Part shown: piece by piece, positions 1 to 12,000 of the stretch | How the letters are laid out: each line of letters starts with the position of its first letter | Position numbering within the stretch: the first letter of the stretch is position 1 | DNA from: Carposina sasakii | Taxonomy: Eukaryota > Arthropoda > Insecta > Lepidoptera > Carposinidae | Direction: 5' to 3' | Assembly: GCA_014607495.2 (NCBI GenBank) | Contig: CP053167.1 | Coordinates: 9,734,001-9,798,000 of the forward strand | Length of the DNA: 64,000 nt | Program-made: the position numbers and the translations under genes | The notes under the pieces: generated by a model | The model's database searches: none | Seen by the model: only the letters and a program-made list of their open reading frames with translations | What the model was told of the DNA's origin: nothing

Positions 1-38
1 ACGACTGTTGAGGAAAGCGGTCGATGCTGACGGGGAAT
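1..38 (-). CDS. PolG: PolG exon 16 (cut by window edge)
   Basis: Acceptor TCTAG, then codons for D(split)[12 protein letters not shown], matching the family position just before the SRALEP motif. The exon continues left of the window with motif C and the C-terminus. Confidence 0.8.
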   Translation of the reverse strand, partial: MPRQHRPLSSTV

Positions 39-3000
39 CTAGAATGTTGATTGATACTTTAGTCGATTGCAGAAACAGAAGGGGATATTTGTTAAGCGAT
101 TCACTAGCAGTGAAGTATACACAAATAAGTCGTAAAATATAATGAAACTGATCGTAAAATAAATACTTGGGCAGTAGAATAGCTATATGGGCAGTTGGCA
201 GTTACGGATGGGTAGTTAACAAGTCAGAATTAGTCGGTAAGAAATATTATGTTACATCCTGTACAATAAAAAAAACTTGAAACTGAACGTACCGGCGATT
301 TCTTCCAATTTATTAAACATGGCGGACTCAGTCCCGCCAACCCAGGTTGCTCTATCGAACATTTCGTCCACTCGCTTCCCGCTCAGCTTGGCTAGTCGCA
401 TCGCTTGGTAACTTGTCATTTCTACCGCCTACAATACATACATAACATAGATAGATAGATGTATGCACACATACACAGACAACACAAATCAAGGAAAAAA
501 AATAGATAAAAGATACATCTATTCTATACATATAATAAAATTGTAACGGATCGATGTTTGTGCACGCTAATCTCAGAAACGACTGAACCGATTACGATGC
601 AGTTAGCAGTCAGCAATATGTTGTGACAGGTCCCACTTAACATATGGCTTAGGCTACTTTTTACCCCGGGAAAATGTTTTGTCCCGGGGAATATCGACAT
701 TTCATTTTTTCTGCAGTTCACGCGGGCGTCCACTAGTACATACATATGTAGGTAGAGATCGCGCATCTCCATTTGCCACGCAAGGACGGATCCAGGAGAA
801 TGGTCATGAAAAGTCCGACGATATCTCACCCTTCCAACCCTTCCATATAAAGTGTTTTCCTAACCTAACTTATTTAATTTTAATATACATAATATGTAAC
901 TCTTCCTTAAAGACGAAGGTATTCAACCAGTGCGTGCTGCCGGTGATGACCGGATCGCACAGCGAGCGATGGAGAGAGTTATGCTTGGGATCTCTCTGCG
1001 TGATCGAATCAGAAATGAGGAGATCCGCAGACGTACAAAGATCACCGACATAGCTCAACGGTCCAGCAAGCTGAACTGGCAATGGGCAGGACACATAGCT
1101 CGAAGAACTGATGGCCGATGGAGTCAGAAAGTTCTAGAGTGGATACCACGTATCGGCAAGCGCAGCGTGGGAAGGCTACCCGCGAGGTGGACGAATGACC
1201 TGGCCAAGGTCGCGGGCGTCGGTTGGATGCAGGCTGTTTCCGACCGGTCGGAGTGGAGGTTGTTGGGGGAGGCCTATGTCCAACGGTGGACTTCTCAGGG
1301 CTGTAAATGATGATGATGTAACTCTTATACAGTGTGTCCGAAGAAAGTCTTCCACTGACAACGAAATCTCTAAAATACTTTACTAATGAAGATGGAACTT
1401 GGTAGTAAGATTATGACTAGGAGACGTCCCGAGAGATGTCAAAGATCGCTGACAAGTTTGCCAGCACATCGGGCCCCGTCTGATTACGTAACTTGTCGTA
1501 TTTCTGTCATGTTTCCGATAAATGGCTCCGCTATACATCAATTCCGATACTTATTCCCTCACCTGGCCATCCAAATCCTCATCCAAGAATCCCTCCATAT
1601 ACTTCCGTTTGAGGGTATAAACCCTCCTGCCTTTGGTACTAGAGAACATCTTGGCCGCTTTGCTTTTCGCCTCCGATATCGTCATGGTTGGGTTAAATTG
1701 CTTTAAAAGACGCTCTGCGAAATTCTGACCAGCGCCTGTATAAAACATACAGGTAAACATATACATATGCCATGAATGAAATTGTATTAGGCGTTACAAT
1801 TCGGAAGTTCAAACATTCACTATGGGTGCGCCCACCACCGGGCCCTACACCCTCCACTGACCCTCGGATCTGACCAAACCACTAGTGGTTTACTAATTTA
1901 CTAATTTTTATAATCCTGAGGTTGCCACGGTTGTTGGCGAAACATATGTAGATTATTTATCTAGTTTTTGATTTCGGAATAATGCAATGTATATTGTCTT
2001 GCATGCTAGGTGCTCGGGTCTGGTTTCTCGTGGCAATTGTAGTTAGTGCAAGTGCCTGTTTTCGCAGTTATGAGTTATCAGATCCGAGGGTCAGTGGAGG
2101 GTGTAGGACCCGGTGGTGGGCGCACCCATAGTGAACATATGCCATGGTAAACGTGGCTGTGGGGTCTCCCTTACGATGCTGCAGTTCGGACTACCATATT
2201 TCAGGAACGTAGCCGGTGAACGGTGTAGGGGTATGTTAAGCGAAATGCTATAATAATAGGGTCGATTCCAGCAGTCACACTTAAACCTAAACGTAATCTT
2301 AGTCAGGTCTATCTCTCTCCGTTCTTAACATAAATGGCTGAGAGAGAAAAGGACAGGTAGGACTAATTTTTCGTTTAGGTTTAAATGTGACTGCCAGAAT
2401 CGACCATAATAGCCAACTATAGCGAAGCTATTCGCAAAAGAGACTTGTAATTTTATTATGATTAGTAACAAGTTGGTAGTTTATCGTCTTACGACATTAA
2501 CGGAAGGAGATCCAGCTGATGTATTCTAGTGAAGCTATTAATAGGTAATGTAAATATGTACTTGATACTTGATTCGTTTGGTTCCTGGCTATATGCCCCT
2601 TACCGTAAATCCGTATAGTTCATGACTTTCACCTGGTACATATTCATGACTATATTATGTCAGTCCCTTACCATATATCCGTGCATAGTTGATGACTTTA
2701 GCCTGGTCCCGTGCTATGCCGGCCGCGGCGGCGGTAAGGGAATGTAAGTCAGTCCCCTTCGCCTTTTCGCCGGCCAATACCGCCCAGCCGAGGGCGGTGC
2801 CTCCACAGAGCCCGCTTTGCGCTTCGCCTAGTAACGCGGCTATCCAAAGCTCCTAATAAAAAAATTGCCTGTTATTTATTTAGACCCCACATTCTCAATG
2901 ACAATAATGACATTCGTTTTGATCATTAAATTAATACAGGGTGTTTTATGATATCAACGATTCCGAATACCACGAATTCTCCCATAGATATCAGAAACAA

Positions 3001-6000
3001 ATGGGAGATTTTTGTTAAATAAATAAAATAAAAAAAAATAAAAAATAAAGATGGCCCCCGAGCCTTTGTATCAAATTGTCAGTTTCATAAAATAGTTCCG
3101 ATGTAGGATAGCGCTAGTGACTATGTGTATGACCTGTGTTTGTTCATACATTTGCATAACTACTACTTACATAAAATCACGTCTCTTTCCCGGAGGGGTA
3201 GGCAGAGATCACGGGTCGCTTCATCTACTTTCATGATATTCTTTATGCACGCCCGTCGGTTTTGACTTTCTGTGGAACTTTACACATATCTCCTGCGCAG
3301 TTAGCTAATCTACGTCAAGATTGGCCGCTAAAACCGAATTTCGATCGGAGACCTTATTTGAGACCTGCGAATCGTCATAGAATTGCACACACTTACGCAC
3401 TATAATATCTCCTGCGCAATGCAATCTACACTAACATTGGCCGCCATGCGACGACCGAAATTCGGTCGAATACATTATTGGATACCTGCGAATCGACATC
3501 AGCGCCGACAAAGCAGAATCCCGGAGGAGTTTGCACGAGCGCTCGGAGCTCGGAGCCGATTCTCTCGCGATGAGCGTTGCTGGCTGTCATCCAGGTAGGC
3601 TCACTCGCTCTGTTCCAACGATAGAATAGTTTTTAAATATAATTAAATAAATACAAATAGTTATATACTTTTGTTGTTAAGTGTATGACACTATGATCCC
3701 TGAGGTCTTGTGTCGTGGGTACTAAGCAACGGTATATAAATACATAGATAAGTATAGAAACATCCATGACTCGGAAACAGACATCGATATTTATCATATC
3801 AATGGTTGCATCTACCGATTCGAAATTTCGAACATACGACCCATGGAGAATGTATAACAGGAGGTGGGACTATGAACTGGGTCGTGTGGCAATCGTGAGG
3901 ACATGATAGTGTAACCACACGTTTGTGCTTCGAAATCAAATTGTGTACCAAATAAACTTTTACGTTTATCTTAAAAAAAGCAAATATGAAGTGTTGTATT
4001 CCTGGGTGTTTGAGTGACACGGGAAAATAAGGGGAAAGTCTAAAAATGGTATCTTTTCACACGTAAGTAACTTTTTTGTTTTTCACTAGTTATTCTATAT
4101 GTATATGTGACATTATGGCCAACCCTACATATTAGTTATGCTATCTCCTTATACATTCTCCATGATACGACCTATGGCGTCGCAAGCAGGGTCACTTGCA
4201 GCTACACCAATCGTCAATAGGCCGTTATTTAAAGAATAAAATAGGTTTTTATTTAAGGATTATACATACACAGATACAATAGCAACATTAAAACGAGACA
4301 AACAGGGTAGAAACATGGACACCTTAGATTGAAACGAAGACAATGAAAAGCACATTAAAAACCGTGCACCCTATCTGGAGTCTGTCAGTTAAGTTACATC
4401 ATATAATACATACCTACATACGTACAGGGTTAAATTTAAAACATCAATAAACTCGCAGGACTAGATAGATAAAACCATAAACAATAACGTTTGTTGTGCG
4501 AGTTTTATCATTAATTAAAAATTATTTTCCAAGCTTTTATTTGTACTTCGTGACATTTGTACGTCTATGTTCCATTCGTACGTATACGAAAAGGTTGACG
4601 CGCGCAATCGCGCGCGCCCCTGTTTTATGTAAAGACTTAAGAACATTCAGAGGTAATATTAAATTGATATTTATTTTTGTACGAAAGTAAAATGTGACAA
4701 ATTATAAAAACTCGTAGAACAATTAATGTTGTTTATGATGGTAGCTACCTAGTCTTGCGAGGTTATTGATGTTTTAAAATTAACACTGTATAATACTATA
4801 CACACATTACCAAAACTTGGCTACTTATACAGAACTGAAGGATCGAAAACGAGATCCTACCAGCCATGTTTATCATAACGGTGTCTGATGTACAAGGTTA
4901 CAGAGGAAAAATAAAATTAAAATACTTTTCAATAGGCAAGAAGAGGATTTAGGCTGGATTTTGTATGAGACCGGGTATTACCGCCTAGTAAGCGTGCCAC
5001 ATATGACCACTCTCGGCACGATGGCGCCATATTTGGTGTTGTCGGGCAACCCGGTCGGCAGGCAACCTCGCGGCAACCACACGACCTGCTGCGACATCAC
5101 GCGCGACCGGTTGTTGCGCCAATACGACATCATGCGACCGAATGACAATACCTGGTTGAAAATTGTACATTTTTTTATATACATATGGCTACATACATAC
5201 TCGTACAAGTGGCGACACCCTGGAAAAATACAAGACTAAACTGGTTTACTACCTATACAAATTAAATCTTACTAATATTATATAGGTAAAAGCCAAAGTA
5301 ACTGTTAGTCTGTCTGTCCGGCTGTCAAGCTAAAACTACTGATCTGATTTAAAGGCACAGAGAGAGTTTATGGCCTAAGAAAAGGCATAGGCTACTTTTT
5401 ATCCCGAGAATAATTTTGTCATTTTGTTTTTTCCCACGCGGACAGAGTCGCAGGCATCCGCTAGTTTGAAATAACTCGGAAAATTTACCCTTGGGTTCAT
5501 TACCGGTAGTTCGATTATAGTATTTGTGCCCGAAAGTGGCGATAGGCTTACCTCTTAACACGTGGAACTAAACAGGCTAACTGGTGAGATTAACACACTT
5601 CTGTCAAACCTCTGGGGATAATGGCCGTGATTATATGTATGTAGGTATATACCTATACATACCTTTTCGGCCTCATTTCCATCAGCTGCCAGTACGTTCT
5701 GACTGAACATATCGAGAAAATCTTTCGCGAGTGGGTTGCCAACATTGTATTTAGGACCATCTTTGTGGGGGAGTCGCAGGAAATGGCAACACCCTGAAAA
5801 AATAGAAGACTAACATCATATTACTATCATGGAGAAGTAATAAAAGAGGAGCAACGGCTAAGTATATTTTTATACAAAAATAGTGTGCCGCTGAGCGGGG
5901 GTGAAATATGGGACGAGGGGAGCATCCTAACACTGAAGCCCTGCCCATTTACATAGAAACCACCTTGTAGTGACTAGCCAAACTACTTGCATAAGCGTGT

Positions 6001-9000
6001 GGTTACAGCTACTTCGTTACACACACTGACGCTGAAGCTCCGCCCCTATCATGACGTCATGGCCTCTCGATTGCCACACGACTCAGTTCATAGTCCCACC
6101 TCCTCTTTTATACCTTCTCCATGATTACTATTAAAAATAGTTTACTAATACACAAATGAGGTAGCCAGGATCATAGGTGGGATCCCACAGCGACGTTTAG
6201 CATAGCTGCAAAACTCATTAGCTTTGATCATTATCATCAGTAACAATTTGCTAGATTACCGCCTAAGAGAACGCCCCTGAGCTCCTTAGTCGACTCTTAC
6301 GACATGCACGGAAGGAGATGCAGCTGATGTATTCTAGTGGAGCCCTGCATCTGTACAGGATATCTACTTATATTATAATAAAATTTCAGTGGTACTGACC
6401 ACTGAAAGGCCCATTTACATGATACCATTTTCTTGAACATTCAAGAAGAATTATTGATATAAATGAAATTGTATTAGGCGTTACAATTCGGAAGTTCATT
6501 TCAATTCGGTTGGGTTTTAGAGTTCCATAATAATTAGTGGTTTACTAATTTACTGATTTCTATAATCCTGGGGATGCCACGGTTGTTGGCAAAACATATG
6601 TAGATTATTAATCTAGTTTTTTATTTCGGAAATAGTGCGATGTATCATCTTGCATGCTAGGTGCTGGGGTCTGGTTTCTCGTGGCGATTGTAGTTAGTGC
6701 AAGTGCCTGTTTTCGCAGTTATGAGTTATCAGATCCGAGGGTCAGTGGAGGGTGTAGGGCCCGGTGGTGGGCGCATCCATAGTGAATTATTGATATGCCA
6801 TTAAACAAGAAAGTCGGACATTTTCTCACGCAATAAGCTAGAAACTTATCCCTGATTATTAACATCTATCTCCGCTATCTTGTGTCAGTCTTGTGGCGTG
6901 CCCTGGGGGAGGCCTACGTCCAGCAGTGGACTGCAATAGGCTGATGATGATGATCTCCGCTATGCTAAACGTGGCTGTGCGATCTACTTTATGATCCTGC
7001 ACCCCATTCAGGGAAAACAGCCATGTGTATACAGGATGTAACAAAAAGGGTATATTAAGCGAAAAGCTACGTGAATAGCCCACTGTAGAGAACCTATACA
7101 CCAAATTTGAGACTCGAAATCACAAGTTTATTTTTCAAGATTGTATGAAAATTTCTGAGATATTTAAAAATTCTCCATACTATCGGGAAAAATAAACATG
7201 TGATTTCGAGTCTCAAATTTTGTGGATAGGTTCTCTATAGTGGGCTATTTACGTAGCTTTTCGTTTAACATACCCTTCTTGTTACACCCTGTATATATGT
7301 AAAATGTTTGTATAAATAGATATCTACTAACCTTGTACCTGGGTACCGCACCACACTCCCAATCCGTGGTATTGATTGGCTTTCGCCTTGTCTTTCAGAT
7401 TCTTCCTAGCGAAGTACGCCTTCCTACCCAGATCTTCCTGCAACCACAGAACACTTTGCGGTATTGCCAGACCGACGCCGTCGATCAATGATCGATCGAC
7501 TTGTTTCATCATCTTCCTGCCCTTATCTCATTTTTATGGGGTCGGCGCGGTTCTTTAGAAACTCATATTGCTTAAAATTTTGCATTTGTTTTACGGCCGG
7601 CTGCCTGCCTGACACCAACGCTCCTCGGGTATAGCTTAGTGACAATTTTCTGAAAATCCTCCCGACTGAAAGGCGCACGTCTTAGCCACTAGTAGATTGA
7701 CTAGTTTGGTAGCTTTAATTGATCGACGGATACCATTCGACTAACCAATCGATTGCCAGTCGATGGCATCAGTCAACGTTGATCGACGGATCTAGTAGCT
7801 TGTTATAGATAGATCGACGTCGACTAATCCATTGTAACATCGGTCGATACCGTCGACCGACGTTCGATTGACATGCCCCCCATCAGGTTTGATGTGATAG
7901 TTAGCGAAACTTGGAATAAGCTGGAACCATTTTGCAGACACCCTACACATCAAATGCTAGTTTTAAGTTACCATATATTATTCGGTGGATGATACTATGT
8001 AATATGATGTGTGTTGTTTTAGTAAATAAATAATTTTGTTTTGTATTATGTGAATTTTAATAGGTCAAAATCACGTTTGCTGCATGGATCACCCTTATTC
8101 TTGTTTTTAGTAAATGTTTATTATAGCGGCAACAGAAATACATCATAATAGGGTCCTGTTTTCACAATTTCAAATTAAAATAAACATTTAAATATGAGTA
8201 CCCTAAAATCGTTTAATTAAGTATTTACTTTTAGTTTGACATTTCAGTGCAGTTATTATTCGAAATTGTATGGAACAGCAGATTTTTAATCTCACTATTT
8301 CGGAGTTGGTCGCATAGTGAAAGTTGTTTCTTTTTACCTGCCTAGTTTCGTGTCATAAGATAATCACTAATTTTGAAAATACCTTAAAGAGAATGATTTT
8401 TGGTCGTCAACGTTCCCGAAAACTACGGAATCTCCTCATCATCACGATAATTTTTCTCCATGGAAGCATACCTGGGAAGTGTCTGGTTCCCAAGACATTA
8501 GGGTCCAAAGAGAGTACGTACCCTTCGTTAAGGGTGGCAACGAAAAAAAACCCTGTATATTAAGATAATGTATGAAATGTGTGTATAAATTGCACACTTC
8601 TGCCCAAGCTCTTTGGAGGATAATAGGCGTGACTATTATATTATAATATGTATGTATTTTTAATCTACCTCAATCGTTTTCGGCCACATAGTATAACTAT
8701 CATCGATAGTCTCTTTCATTTCCCTGCACTGTTTGACCGGACATTTCTCTAGAAGTTGCTCTAACGGCAACTTAGGTCCTTCTTCGCTGGTGTCTGGATG
8801 CCGACTGAACGGCACGAGGAACCCCCACCCCTCCGACTTTATGTAGTGGAGGGGATAACCCTCCCATGTTAAGCGTAGTAGTTTTGGTGTTATCTAAAAC
8901 CGAAGGACATTTGAATACGTGCGTATTTTCGAAACATTTATACGTCGAAATCATATTGTATAGTAGAACACGCCGTATTATAAAGCGGTTAGCTAGGCAT

Positions 9001-12000
9001 TTTGAATACTAAAAATTCTTATAGCGTTATTATTTTTACAGGTCTATTGTGCACTGTATAGTTCCTTTGGATGATGGCGCTAGTAACTACGCGCATAACC
9101 ACAATTTTCTGTCACTGCATACAAAAAATTTTAGTTCCAAAGTCAGGCATAAGAATTATTCTATGAAACCTACTCTAACATTACATACCTAACCTAATTT
9201 AATCAATTAGGTAGCAGACAAAATTGCTAGAAGCCAAATTATCTCCCTCTAAAACCTATACTATTTTATACAAAGGATTTTTTTTGTCATTTATCCGCCC
9301 CGGCTTTGCACGGGTGCAATGCAGATAATTGTTTTTTTAATATTCACACACTACACAACACATTAACCTAGTCCCACATTAAGATCCCTAAGGTCTTGTG
9401 TCGTCGGTACTAAGCAATGGTATATAAATAAGTATAGAAACATCCATGCCTCGGAAACAAACATCGATATTCAGCATAACAATGTTTGCACCTACCGGGA
9501 TTCGAACCCAGGACCTATGGCGTCGCAGGCAGGGTCACTACCTACTAAACCAATCGGCCGCCAAACTATTGCCTAGATGTTATACGGCGTGTTCTACAAT
9601 ATGCCTTCGAGATATATGTACATTATACACTGCTTTGTTTGAAAAATATGCTGGTTAGAACTGCAGAAGTGCCAAGGAGATCCTACAGGCACGTTTAGCA
9701 TAGCGAGAATAAAAGATCGGTGACAAGTTGCTAGCTCATCACTCACTCAGCCCTCAGTGCTTTAGTCGTCACGACATGCACGGAAGGAGATGCAGCTGAT
9801 GTAATCCGGTCCCGCATCAGCACAGGCACAAACTACTTTAAAAAATTATTAATAAAGAAAATGGAAAAAATTCTTCACCCGAGTGCGAATCGAACCCACG
9901 ACCACTGCAAACCGTGCCAGCCGCTATAACCACTAAGCCACCGGGTCAATTGCCCGGATGACGAATTTTATCATCTCTTTTCTAAATTACATACTGGCAA
10001 CGTTATTCTTCATCCCGATAGCTATACACTAGCCAAATCTCGGCAAACAAAGCTGAATCCCTCAGCACAATGTTTAAAGATGAAACGATCAACCATATCC
10101 TAAGGGATTATATTAATGGAGATTATATATTATAAACAAACTACTTTATAATATTGGTAGAAGAAATATAAATAAGAGATACAAAAAATACCTGCATACT
10201 AGTGGTAATATTATTTGCTCCGGGCACCCAATCTGAATCCTGCCTAGGTTTGGTGCAAAGTTTCCTGTACCACGCGGGATATCCGGCCAAATACGGCCTT
10301 TTAACCGGCAACCGTTCTTTCAACTCGTATAGATATGCAAACTTTTTGCTCAACTCCCTCACACTTTCCGTCTCTGGTTTATGGTATGGCGCCTCTATAC
10401 TGTCTATGTAATCACCGTTTAAAATATCGAATTGTTTTTGAACTTTTGTATTTTCGTTTGCTATTTCGTGTTCTATTTCCAAACTTTGTGCTGTGCTCTT
10501 CTTTTTTGTTCCTTTTTTGAGTTTTAGATTTTGGACCGACCAATCTTGGTCCCACATCCATAGATCTTGTTTGTAAGCGTCATTCGCCATTAGCTTGCAG
10601 GTTTCGTCCGCTTTTCGAGAGAGCAGCTGTCTAGATTCTAATTTGCAGTCCTCGAAAACAGTTTCAGCTGAGTCTATGTATTGTAGCCAGTTTGAATTCA
10701 CGGGTAGGTATGCTGTGCCTTATAAAATAAGTAACAAACATAAATAAATATACACACAATTTACCCAATCAAAGACAAAGTTGTTTAAACCAACACTAAC
10801 GTCGCAAATATTTTAGGTACACAAATTATACTGCGGCAAAAGCATAGACAAGTGGACGGCACTATGCAGGATGTGACCGACCAATAGGAGAGCTTGAAAC
10901 CATACTGCGCGGGCGACGTGGTGGCGACGCATAACGTGTTGCGGCGACTGCTGCCGATGTTCTTGGAAAGGTTTCCGCATCCGGTTCCGCAAGACCTTAC
11001 CTTAACTATCTTCTTATCTCTATCTTACTGTAGTGTGGTGACACTCTCCCACTCTTACCTATATATTTAGTATATAAGTTACGTTAATTATAACAATATA
11101 GACTCAGCCTCCGAACCAACGACACTCTTTTATTGCCTCCTTTACATGGCGACCCTGCCAGGCCGGCCTGTCCGTGTGCTACATAACATAGTGGACAGGC
11201 CGGGGGGCAAATAAATGAAAATATTTTAACTACATAATGAAGAAAATATAATTTTATAGAATAAATATAAATAATATATGTGTGTAAAGTGAAATTTAAA
11301 TAATAAAAATACAGTGAATACAATAATAAGTGACGTTTAAAAAATTGCTTACTTAAAATAAGATAAGAAGTAATATTATAATAATAATGGATCCAGAAAG
11401 AAACTTTCAAAATTTAAAACAAATAAAATTGCTGAGTGCCGGGTGATGCTGGAGTCGTTGAGGACCTGCCGGGTGTAGCAAGTTATAATATTGTGTTGAT
11501 AGTCATTCAGTGAAGTGTTTTCGTGTTAGTTACGATTATTTTATATTTTTTTAGTTTCCGTAATTATTATTACTCTATATGTGTTTTTAAAGTATAAAGT
11601 AGTTTAAGATGTGTGTGTTTGGGAAATAATGAGATGAAGTAGGTAAATACTGAGGTTAAGGAGTTTCGATTAACGATTGGATTGATCACCCAAGAGTTAT
11701 GATGAAATCTCTCTTCCCCGAGATTCTCTAGTAATTAGATTGATCACCTAATATTAAAGAATTCTCAAAATGGGTTAAAAACTAACGTTTTACTAAAGTT
11801 TGTGTGCGATATTTTAAAGATATTTATTTTTTTATCTTCATTAAATCATGTAAATGTTATTCAAAGTCATCATAATCAAAGGTACACACGTAAGTAGATA
11901 TCTTTTATTTGATCATGACGTGAACGAGTTTCCTTCGTGAAAATATTAAGGTTAAATATTTTATTTAACGTTATAATACCTATATGTATGTGATGAGTAT

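Noticed and set aside
11084..11410. 108-residue frame at the left LTR
   Set aside because: Low-complexity F/Y/I translation crossing the LTR boundary; not a plausible gag or pol piece.
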